Source: Bacillota bacterium (GTDB taxonomy: Bacteria > Bacillota > Clostridia > Christensenellales > SZUA-584). From it: a DNA stretch of 47,362 nt. Below, piece after piece: positions 7,746 to 15,936 of the stretch; position 1 is the stretch's first letter; every line of letters begins with the position of its first letter. The notes under the pieces are model-generated. The model saw only the letters and a program-made list of their open reading frames with translations, made no database searches and was not told where the DNA came from. The stretch lies in the NCBI GenBank assembly GCA_023408075.1, contig JAEYKW010000048.1, positions 1 to 47,362 of the forward strand. The letters are read 5' to 3'. Made by a program: the position numbers and the translations under genes.

Positions 7746-9140
7746 TTAGTACAGATTATGAAACGCGTCACAGCGGTCACGAAGAACCCGCGTGCAGGTC
7801 TGTTCCCCAAGCCGGGCCAGCTCCCGTTCGTCCGCACCGGTCAGTAAGCCGTCTTTATAAACGACCTGACCGTTGATCATGGTCAGGGCGACGTTTCCGG
7901 TCACCCCTGTGCGCGCTAGCAGGTTTTTAGGATCGTGCAGCGTCCCTGTCAGCTCCAAAGCGCCGGTGTCGATCATAAACAGGTCCGCACCCTTTTCGGG
8001 TTCCAGAGACCCAAGGTCCGCACGCCCGAGCGTTTTGGCACCGTTGACGGTTGCGATTTTGAGCATGTCGTAAGGAGAGATACAGCCGCCCCTTTGCTTG
8101 CTGTGCCAGGCCTGCATCATCCACGCGGTGCGCATCGAATCAAGAAGGCTCGAGCTGTCGTTGGTGGCGGAGCCGTCGCAGCCAAGGCTGATGCAAACGC
8201 CCGCCTCCTCCATTTGCCTCATCGGCAGTATGGGGAACCCGCCGAGTATCGCGGGGCTCGGGCAATGGGATACGCCTGTGCCCGCCTTGCCCAAAACACC
8301 GCATTCGCCGGGAGTCAGCTCCCAGCCATGCGCAATCCACACATCGCCGCCTATGAACCCGATATCGCCGCACCAATCAAGCGTGCGCTTGCCCCAGCGA
8401 TTGAGCATAATCTCATTTTCACCTTCGCCAAGGTGCGTATGCATCCGCACCTTTTTATCGCGCGCCATCGTCACCGTCTCAATAAATGTTTCCGGATAGC
8501 AGTTGATCGGCTGGCAGGGTGCCATCACGATCTGCGCCATCGAATACGGCTTCGGATCGTGATATAGGCCGATGATTCTCTCGCAGTCTTTCAGGAACTC
8601 GTCCGTGGTTTCCACCATGTTGTCCGGCATGGTGCTGCCTTCGCTGCGCGGCAGCGTGTTGGTGCCGCGGCCCGCGTGGTAGCGTATGCCGAGCAGCTTC
8701 GCCGCTTCCATCTGGCGGTCTACCGGGGCCTTGCCCGTCAGCTTCGTATAGCAATACTGATGGTCGAGGGCGCAGGTGCAGCCGTGCTTAATGAGGTCCG
8801 CCATCGCGGTCAGCGAGGAATAATAGATGACTTCGTCATCAACCATCTGAAAAATTCTATATATCTTGTCGAGCCATTCCGGCACGGTCATGTTCGGATA
8901 ATCGATCGTTTTGAGGTTTCTCACAAAAGTCTGAAAAAAGTGGTGATGCGTATTGATGAGGCCCGGATAAACGAATTTATCCGACGCATCAATGACTTCG
9001 TCGCAGGGATCCTGCAGATCAGCCCCGATTTTAACGATTTTAGGCCCCTGTACCAAAATATCGGAATCATAGTACACATGATCTTCGCCATCGCACGTGA
9101 CGATTGCTTTGGCTTTTTTTATCAATACCGTTTTATCTAT
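7746..9140 (-). CDS. Amidohydrolase, 8-oxoguanine/guanine deaminase type
   Basis: About 464 residues, metal-dependent amidohydrolase (COG0402). Visible metal and substrate motifs are NTHHHFFQ, HTHLGEGENE, IAHGWEL and GCDGSATNDSS, which match the 8-oxoguanine deaminase / hydroxyatrazine hydrolase branch. It would deaminate an oxopurine such as 8-oxoguanine or guanine to the corresponding urate or xanthine. It heads the purine importer operon, 51 bases before the lipoprotein gene. The start is odd. The strong site GGAGGG (9148-9153) is followed by ATC (9143) and ATA (9140) in frame, and the family-like N-terminus MDKTVLIKKAKAIVT begins at the ATA. TTG at 9125 is 22 bases away, and TTG at 9206 has no ribosome site. 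Confidence 0.85.
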   Translation of the reverse strand: MDKTVLIKKAKAIVTCDGEDHVYYDSDILVQGPKIVKIGADLQDPCDEVIDASDKFVYPGLINTHHHFFQTFVRNLKTIDYPNMTVPEWLDKIYRIFQMVDDEVIYYSSLTAMADLIKHGCTCALDHQYCYTKLTGKAPVDRQMEAAKLLGIRYHAGRGTNTLPRSEGSTMPDNMVETTDEFLKDCERIIGLYHDPKPYSMAQIVMAPCQPINCYPETFIETVTMARDKKVRMHTHLGEGENEIMLNRWGKRTLDWCGDIGFIGGDVWIAHGWELTPGECGVLGKAGTGVSHCPSPAILGGFPILPMRQMEEAGVCISLGCDGSATNDSSSLLDSMRTAWMMQAWHSKQRGGCISPYDMLKIATVNGAKTLGRADLGSLEPEKGADLFMIDTGALELTGTLHDPKNLLARTGVTGNVALTMINGQVVYKDGLLTGADERELARLGEQTCTRVLRDRCDAFHNLY

Positions 9141-9260
9141 GATGCTTCCCTCCGATGTCTTTTTACTTTGACCTAACCATAAACCATATAGTAACTTTAG
9201 GCTCAAGTGTTTTTTGAATAATTTCAGAAAATATATTTATGTGTATAGTAAGCCTGTCTT

Positions 9261-9383
9261 GCTGTGATTCAAAAGAGAATCCCGCCAACTGATGATTCAT
9301 CAGCAGACGAAGCCCAGTGCACCCGGCAACTTAAAGCGTATTAAGGTGCCCGCACATATTTGCTGCTGACTGATTGTCACAGC
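9261..9383. ncRNA. Unassigned structured element upstream of the purine operon
   Basis: A 123-base region closes with GCTGTGA / TCACAGC (9261-9267, 9377-9383). Inside it are TCAGCAG / CTGCTGA (9300-9306, 9363-9369), GGCAACTTAA / TTAAGGTGCC (9325-9334, 9341-9350) and a small hairpin CTGATG / CATCAG (9289-9303). On the minus strand it sits about 110 bases before the deaminase ribosome site, where a riboswitch would lie. On the plus strand the GGCAAC...GGTGCC helix resembles P3 of SAM-I/SAM-IV riboswitches, but the rest of that consensus is missing and no plus-strand gene follows. Strand and class are therefore open. Confidence 0.4.
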
Positions 9384-9583
9384 CGATGATATAACCGCTC
9401 CCTTATAAAGCGGTTGGCATGCGACTGATAAGGTTGTTCGTTTGAACAGATTCTGCTTGTCACCTCATCCGGCGATGCGCACCACCTGATCTCATTGAGC
9501 AAGATCGTCAATCATGCACAGCTGCATAACCGATATCAGAAGATTTCTGATCAAGCCTTTCTAAGCTTTTGTCTCTGTGTGAC

Positions 9584-9610
9584 AAAAAAAGAACCCCTAT
9601 CGAAGCTCTT
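9584..9610 (-). terminator. Probable terminator of the gcv operon
   Basis: On the minus strand AAGAGC and GTTCTT (one G-T pair) flank a ten-base loop and run into seven T (9584-9590). It lies about 20 bases after the gcvPB stop codon. Confidence 0.5.
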
Positions 9611-9628
9611 CTCTTATCATAGATTTAT

Positions 9629-11089
9629 CTATTCTTCACTGTCAAACCAATACCGTAATACCGGCTTCCTTGCCGCCGCCACCTCGTCCGGCCGCCCGAC
9701 AGGCGTCGTCACAGGAGCGTCCTTAAGCTTTTCAGGCTCGGTCTGTGCCTGGGCAATCACGTCTTCAATCATCCGAATCGCCTCATCGAGCGTCTCTATG
9801 GATTCCGTCTCGGTGGGCTCAATCATGAGCGCCTCGTGCACGATCAGCGGAAAATACATCGTCGGCGGATGAATCCCCTTGTCGATCAGCGCCTTGGCGA
9901 CATCGAGTGCGGATACGCCTGTGCGCTGTTTGAGCGCGCTCAAGTCCATCACGAACTCGTGCATGCACGGCGAGCTGTAGCTCAACGCCGAATACTTTTG
10001 CAGAGCAGCCAGCATATAATTCGCGTTGAGCACCGCGTGCTCGCTGACCTTTCGGATGCCCTGCGCCCCCAGCGCCAGTAAGTAACACATCGCTTTGACG
10101 GCCACGAGGAAGTTCCCGTAGAACGATTTGACCCGGCCAATGCTCTGCGGCCTGTCTTCGGTCAGCCGGTATACGCCGTTTTCCTCCTCTATGACGGGCA
10201 CAGGCAGATATTTTTCGAGAAACGATTTGCAGCCGACCGGGCCGCTGCCGGGGCCGCCGCCGCCGTGCGGTGTGCTCAGCGTTTTATGCAGGTTCCAATG
10301 CACCACATCAAAGCCCATATCCCCCGGCCTTGCGGTGCCGATGATCGCGTTCATGTTCGCGCCGTCGTAATAGAGCAGCCCGCCCTTATCATGCACGATC
10401 TTTGATATCTGTAAGATGTTCTTTTCAAACTTGCCGAGCGTATTCGGATTGGTCAGCATCAGCGCCGCGACCGACTCATCCATCGCGTCTTCAAGCGCTG
10501 CCGGATCCATATATCCGTCCGCGTCGGACGGCACATTGACCACGTCAAACCCGCAAAGCGCTGCGCTCGCGGGATTTGTGCCGTGCGCCGAATCGGGCAC
10601 GATGACCGTCGTGCGCTTGGTGTCGCCGCGGTGCAGATGGTAGGCGCGTATCAGCTGCAGGCCTGTCCATTCACCGTGGGCCCCCGCTGCGGGCTGCATC
10701 GTTGTCGCGTCCATCCCTGCGATTTCGCTGAGCATCCCCTGCATGCGATGAAGCACTTCGAGGCACCCTTGCACCGTTTCCACAGGCTGAGACGGGTGTA
10801 TATCCGCGAATTCACGCCACGCAGCCACCGCCTCGTTCACCTTGGGATTGTATTTCATCGTGCACGAGCCGAGCGGATAAAACCCGTCGTCCACGCCGAA
10901 GGCACGCTTGGAAAGCGCCGTATAATGGCGCACCACGTCCACCTCGCTGAGCTCGGGCAAGCGCGGCAGGCCGTCTCTTTGCAGCTCGGGGCCCGGCGCA
11001 AAAGCGCTCACCAGTTCATTGTCCGGCAGCTGCACCGCACGGCGTCCCAGCCTGCTCTTCTCAAACGACAGCTTCATATCCTGTGTCAT
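9629..11089 (-). CDS. gcvPB: Glycine dehydrogenase (decarboxylating) subunit 2
   Basis: 486 residues, the C-terminal half of the split P-protein. It carries the PLP-binding lysine (K269) in NLHKTLSTPHGGGGPGSGP, and the AHGTNPASA and YYDGANMNAI segments of the cofactor site. With GcvPA it decarboxylates glycine and passes the aminomethyl group to lipoyl-GcvH. ATG at 11089 was chosen because it overlaps the gcvPA stop (ATGA, 11086-11089); upstream codons in this frame lie within gcvPA. It is the last gene of gcvT-gcvH-gcvPA-gcvPB. Confidence 0.96.
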   Translation of the reverse strand: MTQDMKLSFEKSRLGRRAVQLPDNELVSAFAPGPELQRDGLPRLPELSEVDVVRHYTALSKRAFGVDDGFYPLGSCTMKYNPKVNEAVAAWREFADIHPSQPVETVQGCLEVLHRMQGMLSEIAGMDATTMQPAAGAHGEWTGLQLIRAYHLHRGDTKRTTVIVPDSAHGTNPASAALCGFDVVNVPSDADGYMDPAALEDAMDESVAALMLTNPNTLGKFEKNILQISKIVHDKGGLLYYDGANMNAIIGTARPGDMGFDVVHWNLHKTLSTPHGGGGPGSGPVGCKSFLEKYLPVPVIEEENGVYRLTEDRPQSIGRVKSFYGNFLVAVKAMCYLLALGAQGIRKVSEHAVLNANYMLAALQKYSALSYSSPCMHEFVMDLSALKQRTGVSALDVAKALIDKGIHPPTMYFPLIVHEALMIEPTETESIETLDEAIRMIEDVIAQAQTEPEKLKDAPVTTPVGRPDEVAAARKPVLRYWFDSEE

Positions 11090-12399
11090 GCGGTCGCTCC
11101 TTTCATGACGCGGATCAGCCTGTCGATCTGCCCTTTGCCGTTCAGCTCTGTCGCACACCAAAGCACCTTGCCGTCGCCGAGCGGCAGCCCTCCGAGTATA
11201 CTCTCTTTATCGAGCAATGACTGTATCCGGGCATAATCTCCCGGACAGTCCGTGACAAACTCATGGAAAAACTCTTTGCTGTGAATACGCGCAAACCCGA
11301 TTTCTTCGAGACGTTTTTGCAGATAATGAGCGTTTGCCCAGCACTGCTGCGCCGTGGCCTTGAGGCCCTGCGGCCCCATCAGGCTCATATAAACCGCGCT
11401 GCGCAGCGCGCACCATGCCTGATTTGAGCAGATGTTGCTGCCCGCCTTTTCGCGGCGGATATGCTGTTCGCGCGCCTGCAGCGTCAGCACGAACGCGCGC
11501 CGCCCTTGGGCATCCTGCGTCTGCCCGGCAATGCGGCCCGGCAGCTTTCTTGTCAGCTTTTCGGTGCACGCCATGAACCCGAGGTACGGCCCGCCGAACG
11601 CAAGCGGTATCCCGAGCGGCTGGCCCTCGCCCACCGCGATATCCGCGCCGAGGCTCCCGGGGCTTTTGAGCAGCCCGCAGGCAATCGGGTTCACCGAGAC
11701 GATCAGCCTGGCACCCGCATTGTGGGTAACCTCTGCGATGGGCTCGATATCTTCAATAATGCCGTAATAATTCGGCGACGCCATCAAAACCGCCGCCGTG
11801 TTCTCATCGAGCTTGGCGCTCAGATCATCCAAATCAGCCGCGCCACCAGTGGTCCCGACGGCCACCGGCTCCATTCCGGCCGGTATCAGATAGGTCTGTA
11901 TCGTCTGCACGGTCTGCGGCGATACGCTGCCGCAGATGAGCACCTTGCTGCGGTTTCTCTCGCGCGTCATAAGGCAGGCTTCGGCGGCCGCCGTCGCGCC
12001 GTCGTAAACGGACGCGTTGGCGGCATCCATTCCCGTCAGCTCGCAGATCATCGTCTGAAACTCAAATATGCTTTGCAGTATGCCCTGGCTCATTTCGGGC
12101 TGATATGGCGTATAGGCGGTCACAAACTCCTCGCGCGTTGAGAGCGCATCCACTGCCGCGGGGATAAAATGGCGGTATGCACCCGCGCCCATGTACACAT
12201 CTTCGTAAACCCGGTTTCTACCGGCAATGCGGCGCACGCTGCGCATCAGCTCGATTTCGCTGAGTCCCGGGCCGATATCGGGCGGCATTTTGAGCAGCAG
12301 CTCTTCCGGTATGTCGGCGTACAGCTCCCGCACGGAAGACAGACCAAGCTTTTGGCGCATGTCTTTTGTCTCACGCGGTGTGGCAGGAACATAGTCCAT
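11086..12399 (-). CDS. gcvPA: Glycine dehydrogenase (decarboxylating) subunit 1
   Basis: 437 residues, the N-terminal half of the split P-protein, normal length. Typical segments are YVPATPRETKDM at the start, GAGAYRHFIPAAVD near residue 70 and AYTPYQPEMSQG near residue 95, then GEGQPLGIPLAFGGPYLG. The PLP lysine is on the partner subunit, as usual in Bacillota and archaea. It starts two bases after the gcvH stop codon and overlaps gcvPB by four bases, so the subunits should be made in equal amounts. Confidence 0.96.
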   Translation of the reverse strand: MDYVPATPRETKDMRQKLGLSSVRELYADIPEELLLKMPPDIGPGLSEIELMRSVRRIAGRNRVYEDVYMGAGAYRHFIPAAVDALSTREEFVTAYTPYQPEMSQGILQSIFEFQTMICELTGMDAANASVYDGATAAAEACLMTRERNRSKVLICGSVSPQTVQTIQTYLIPAGMEPVAVGTTGGAADLDDLSAKLDENTAAVLMASPNYYGIIEDIEPIAEVTHNAGARLIVSVNPIACGLLKSPGSLGADIAVGEGQPLGIPLAFGGPYLGFMACTEKLTRKLPGRIAGQTQDAQGRRAFVLTLQAREQHIRREKAGSNICSNQAWCALRSAVYMSLMGPQGLKATAQQCWANAHYLQKRLEEIGFARIHSKEFFHEFVTDCPGDYARIQSLLDKESILGGLPLGDGKVLWCATELNGKGQIDRLIRVMKGATA

Positions 12400-12401
12400 G
12401 C

Positions 12402-12779
12402 TCAGTGTTCCTCACTCTTAAGGAATTCTTCGTATTGCGCGGCAGACATGAGGCCCTGCGCCTCCGCGTTCATTTCCACGAGCCACGCACCATAGCAGTC
12501 GTCGTTGACCAGCTCGGGCTTTTCAATAACGCCCTCGTTGACCGCAGTCACCTCGCCGGACACCGGTGCATACACCTCCGACGCCGCTTTTTGCGTTTCG
12601 ATAACCGCCAGCTCATCGCCTGCGGCGAACGTGTCGCCTACAAGCGGCAGCTCGACAAAAACGATATCCCCCATCTGTTTCTGCGCAAAATCGGTGATGC
12701 CGATTCTGAGCGTTCCGTCGCCCTTTACCCGCACCCATTCGTGGCTCTTTGTATACAAAAGTTCATTTGGTATGTTCAT
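12402..12779 (-). CDS. gcvH: Glycine cleavage system H protein
   Basis: 125 residues. The lipoyl domain is complete, with K64 in ETQKAASEVYAP as the lipoylated lysine. It shuttles the aminomethyl intermediate from GcvP to GcvT and then reducing equivalents to dihydrolipoamide dehydrogenase, which is not encoded in this window. ATG at 12779 has TGGAGG about five bases upstream; the longer open frame before it overlaps gcvT and is not used. No lipoate ligase gene is nearby. Confidence 0.96.
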   Translation of the reverse strand: MNIPNELLYTKSHEWVRVKGDGTLRIGITDFAQKQMGDIVFVELPLVGDTFAAGDELAVIETQKAASEVYAPVSGEVTAVNEGVIEKPELVNDDCYGAWLVEMNAEAQGLMSAAQYEEFLKSEEH

Positions 12780-12795
12780 ATTGTCCTCCAATAAA

Positions 12796-13872
12796 TTATT
12801 TATTTCTTTTGTAAAAAGGAAGCTCGGCCACCCGCGCACCGATTCCTTTTCCGCGGACTTCCACTGCCAGCGCCTGCCCATTAAAACCGGCCGGAACAAG
12901 CGCCATCGTAACCGCTTCGCCAAGCGTCGGAGACATCGTACCGGATGTCACAAACCCGATCTCGCTATCTCCGTCCAGCACCTTTGCGCCCTCGCGCGCA
13001 ATGCCGCGTTCCGTGAGCTTTAGCCCGATCCGCTTTCTTTTTTGCGGCATCATAAGCGCCGGCTTGCCGATGAAGTCCGGCTTGTCCAGTTTGATGAACG
13101 ATGACAGCCCCGCTTCTGCGGGCGTGATCTGCTCACTGAGTTCGTGCCCATAGAGCGGCATCGCCGCCTCAAGGCGCAGCGTATCGCGCGCGCCGAGACC
13201 GCAGGGCATCACGCCGTACGCGTTGCCCGCCGCCAACAGCATGTCCCAGATGGCGGGCGCATCTTCATTCCGGCAGTAGATTTCATACCCCGCCTCGCCC
13301 GTATAGCCAGTCTTTGATATCAGACACGCGCGATCGTCGATAGCCGCTTTTTCCGTAAACGTATAATACCTTTGCGGGATAAATTCCTGTTGGGCGAGCT
13401 TCGCCATCACCGCAGCGGCGTCCGGCCCCTGAAGCGCGATTTGGGATGTTTCGTCCGAGATATCCTTGAGGCTCACATCTCCCGTCAGATGAGACGTTAT
13501 CCACTCAAAGTCTTTATCCTTGTTGGCCGCGTTGACAACGGCAAAATACTTATCGTCCGATAATTTATAGACGATAATGTCGTCCACGGTGCCGCCGTTT
13601 TCATAACACATCGGGCTGTACCGTGCGTATCCTGTTTTGAGATCGGTAAAATCATTGGTCAGCAAATAATTAAGGGTCGCAAGCGCATCGTTGCCTTCAA
13701 GTATGAATTCCCCCATATGAGACACATCAAACAGTCCGGCGCGTGTGCGCACGTTTTCATGTTCAGCCTTTATGCCGCTTTCATATTGTACCGGAAGCAG
13801 ATATCCCGCAAACGGCACCATTTTCCCCCCTGCCGCCAGATGTCGGTCGTACAATGCTGTTTTCTTTTCCAT
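12796..13872 (-). CDS. gcvT: Aminomethyltransferase (glycine cleavage T protein)
   Basis: 358 residues, full length. N-terminal LYDRHLAAGGKMVPFAGYLLPVQY, DVSHMGEF near residue 50 and LGARDTLRLEAAMPLYGHEL in the last third are diagnostic. It uses tetrahydrofolate to take the methylene group from H protein and release ammonia. First gene of the operon, with its own promoter at 13911-13939. No double glycine aptamer is visible in its short leader, unlike many Bacillota gcv operons. Confidence 0.96.
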   Translation of the reverse strand: MEKKTALYDRHLAAGGKMVPFAGYLLPVQYESGIKAEHENVRTRAGLFDVSHMGEFILEGNDALATLNYLLTNDFTDLKTGYARYSPMCYENGGTVDDIIVYKLSDDKYFAVVNAANKDKDFEWITSHLTGDVSLKDISDETSQIALQGPDAAAVMAKLAQQEFIPQRYYTFTEKAAIDDRACLISKTGYTGEAGYEIYCRNEDAPAIWDMLLAAGNAYGVMPCGLGARDTLRLEAAMPLYGHELSEQITPAEAGLSSFIKLDKPDFIGKPALMMPQKRKRIGLKLTERGIAREGAKVLDGDSEIGFVTSGTMSPTLGEAVTMALVPAGFNGQALAVEVRGKGIGARVAELPFYKRNK

Positions 13873-13910
13873 ATCCCAATCCTTTGCTTTATTGGCAGCC
13901 CCAGTTTAAA

Positions 13911-13939
13911 ATTATACAGTTCTTTCATTTGCATCGCAA
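13911..13939 (-). promoter_or_regulatory. Sigma-A-type promoter of the gcv operon
   Basis: On the minus strand TTGCGA (13934-13939) and TATAAT (13911-13916) are separated by 17 bases. The predicted 5' leader is about 35 bases, too short for a glycine riboswitch. Confidence 0.65.
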
Positions 13940-13989
13940 GCCATGATTGGAAAACAAAGATGAGCCCGTTTGCATCACAGCAATAAACA

Positions 13990-14023
13990 AAAGCAGTGAC
14001 TCTGACATCATCACTGCTTTTTT
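13990..14023. terminator. Terminator after the 155-residue membrane protein gene
   Basis: AAAGCAGTGA (13990-13999) and TCACTGCTTT (14011-14020) form a 10-bp stem. It is flanked by T-rich tails on both strands (TTTTGTTTATT on the minus strand, TTTTTTG on the plus strand). It separates the membrane protein gene from the gcv promoter. Confidence 0.75.
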
Positions 14024-14057
14024 GAATTTTCTATATTTTATTCTGATAACGAACGGC

Positions 14058-14525
14058 TCAGCCGCCCGCCATTTGTCTGTAAAGAAACTCTTTCACGCTT
14101 TTTGAGCGTATGAGCAAGACGCAAAATACGGTTTGAGCCGCGGTGATTGCTACGGATAGCCACAACGCTACAGCTACTGAATTGGACAGATCCACGTCAG
14201 CACGCCCAAGCAGCATGGCTGCCTCCACCAGTTGGACGAGTAGTATCACCGAAAAAACAACACCGATCGCAGAAACGATTATATACAACCATTTAGCCCA
14301 GGTTCTTCCAGTATACAGCTTATAATAGACGATAGCCCGTAAGACCCATATGATCAAACTCAGCAGACTAAATGTTCTGTTAATGAAGCTCAGTATAACA
14401 TCGATGGCCAGCAAAACATAACTGCTGATGACGATCACCTTGACGATTATTTCGCCTCTTCGGGCCTGCCTTTCCATATCCATAAAGAAATCGTTGGCGG
14501 CAACGGCCCTCTCCGCATTATCCAT
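14058..14525 (-). CDS. Membrane protein of unknown function, four predicted helices
   Basis: 155 residues. A charged N-terminal 25 residues (AVAANDFFMDMERQARRGE) is followed by four hydrophobic helices at about 28-48, 50-70, 80-103 and 118-142, and a basic tail. It resembles small membrane proteins annotated only by domain of unknown function; I do not recognise a family. Ribosome site GGGGAGAGG lies upstream of the ATG. It has its own strong promoter (14597-14625) and terminator, so it is a single-gene unit. Confidence 0.7.
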   Translation of the reverse strand: MDNAERAVAANDFFMDMERQARRGEIIVKVIVISSYVLLAIDVILSFINRTFSLLSLIIWVLRAIVYYKLYTGRTWAKWLYIIVSAIGVVFSVILLVQLVEAAMLLGRADVDLSNSVAVALWLSVAITAAQTVFCVLLIRSKSVKEFLYRQMAGG

Positions 14526-14596
14526 AGACCTCTCCCCTTTTGTGGTTTTCTTGCTGTGAACATCATTTGTTATCTGATATTAATACTTCATGGTAA

Positions 14597-14625
14597 ATTA
14601 TACAAACCGGCGATGAATCTGTCAA
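14597..14625 (-). promoter_or_regulatory. Near-consensus promoter for the 155-residue membrane protein gene
   Basis: Minus strand TTGACA (14620-14625), 17-base spacer, TATAAT (14597-14602). Both boxes are exact consensus. The leader would be about 65 bases. Confidence 0.75.
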
Positions 14626-14714
14626 GAATACGACTATCTGCTCAAGATGAGGGCTATTTATTGTGCACGCAGCAGAGTGAAACACCGCATCTCAGCTTTA
14701 TAACACCCATGCCA

Positions 14715-15662
14715 TTACAGTACGATCTTGTTCTTGCCCTTTTCTTTGGCTTGATACAACCGGATATCGGCAAAACGTATCAAGTCGTCAATGCCGCCGG
14801 CTTCGGAAGAGGAGGCAATACCGCCGCTGATCGTAATTCTGGTGCTGGCCCCGTTCTTGGTAAAGCTTGTCGTTCTCAGCTTACCGCTGATCTTCTCGAG
14901 TATGAACAGGGCCTCTTCTTTATTTGCACCTTTAAGAATGATGAGAAACTCATCGCCTCCGAAACGAAAACCGGTATCTTCGGGCCGAACGTTTGCGCGG
15001 ATGATTGCGGCGGTTTCGCTGATTATAAAATCGCCGAACTGATGCCCGAAACGATCATTGATTGTCTTAAAATTATCCACATCCAAAAACACGATGCAGA
15101 ATTCGCTGTTTTGATTATGTGTTTTGATTTTATCATATTCGTTCTTCAATTCTTCAAAGAATTTGCGGCGGTTATAAAGCTCTGTCATATCGTCGATAAC
15201 GCACTGCCTTTTATAGAAATTCCCCACATCCACGAGCTCGGTATTGGCCTCTTCAAGGCGGCGCTTTTCATCGGTAATCGCAGTCACATTAAACGATGTG
15301 CCCCATGTCCCCATGATATTTCCGTTATCATCATAAAGCGGATACTTATTCACCTGCATCCAGGATACCTCGCCCGTAAGCCAAATCAGCCGTTCGATTT
15401 TATTCAACAGCGGCACGCCTGTATCCATGACCTTAAGCTCATCCTGCCTTGCCTCAGTCGAAAAATTCTCAGAAAAGAAATCGCTATCGGTCTTCCCGAT
15501 CACCTCTTCAGGCGAATTGCAGCCAAGGCCTTGTATTTGCGCAAGGCTGACGTCAATAAAGCGCGATTCCCGGTCCTTAAAAAAGACGTGCATGTACTCG
15601 TTGTCCATAATTGTGCGATACAGATCAATTTGAATGCCGGATAATAATTTGATGTGTTCCAT
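14715..15662 (-). CDS. PAS-GGDEF diguanylate cyclase
   Basis: About 315 residues, soluble. Residues 10-130 form a PAS sensor (FFKDRESRFIDVS, then WMQVNKYPLYDDNGNIMGTWG). A short coiled linker leads to a GGDEF domain from about 150. The active-site motif is intact (FRFGGDEF), and RPED five residues before it is the product-inhibition I-site. It should make c-di-GMP from two GTP under control of an unknown signal; no cofactor can be assigned to the PAS. ATG at 15662 was preferred because AAGAG lies nine bases upstream; ATG at 15671 is possible. No EAL or PilZ protein is encoded in the window. Confidence 0.9.
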   Translation of the reverse strand: MEHIKLLSGIQIDLYRTIMDNEYMHVFFKDRESRFIDVSLAQIQGLGCNSPEEVIGKTDSDFFSENFSTEARQDELKVMDTGVPLLNKIERLIWLTGEVSWMQVNKYPLYDDNGNIMGTWGTSFNVTAITDEKRRLEEANTELVDVGNFYKRQCVIDDMTELYNRRKFFEELKNEYDKIKTHNQNSEFCIVFLDVDNFKTINDRFGHQFGDFIISETAAIIRANVRPEDTGFRFGGDEFLIILKGANKEEALFILEKISGKLRTTSFTKNGASTRITISGGIASSSEAGGIDDLIRFADIRLYQAKEKGKNKIVL

Positions 15663-15889
15663 AATAATCATCTCTTACGATAAATATTTTGATAAACGTT
15701 TTTTAAATATAGCTGTGAATCTGCTCGCAATAACTCTAAGAAGACCGGCGATTGATGCATGTTATTGCTTAACTTATCATGGAATTTGTTTATTCTATCA
15801 CATTTACTTAATTATAACAAGAATAGCTTCCGAGGCCTATTTTACTCTATATTAGCATTTATTTAATTTATTTTGCGTGAAACAGGCCA

Positions 15890-15922
15890 CAAAAAAGGCC
15901 CCTTCACCACAAAGGGACCTTC
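15890..15922 (-). terminator. Terminator after the long DUF2207 gene
   Basis: On the minus strand AAGGTCCCTT and AAGGGGCCTT pair (one T-G pair) around a seven-base loop, followed by TTTTTTG. It lies 15-47 bases after the DUF2207 stop codon. Confidence 0.8.
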
Positions 15923-15936
15923 ATGTTATGCCATAA

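Noticed and set aside
9261..9383. Firm annotation as a SAM-I or SAM-IV riboswitch
   Set aside because: Only the P3-like helix matches. The GAGGGA/GGCCC part of the core is missing, and the matching strand has no downstream gene.
9495..9872. Plus-strand open frame after the structured element, considered as a gene controlled by a SAM-type riboswitch
   Set aside because: It lies mostly antisense to the end of gcvPB, shows a low-complexity Ser-rich translation and has no ribosome site.
13873..13990. Glycine riboswitch before gcvT
   Set aside because: The promoter leaves a leader of only about 35 bases and no tandem aptamer pattern is present.
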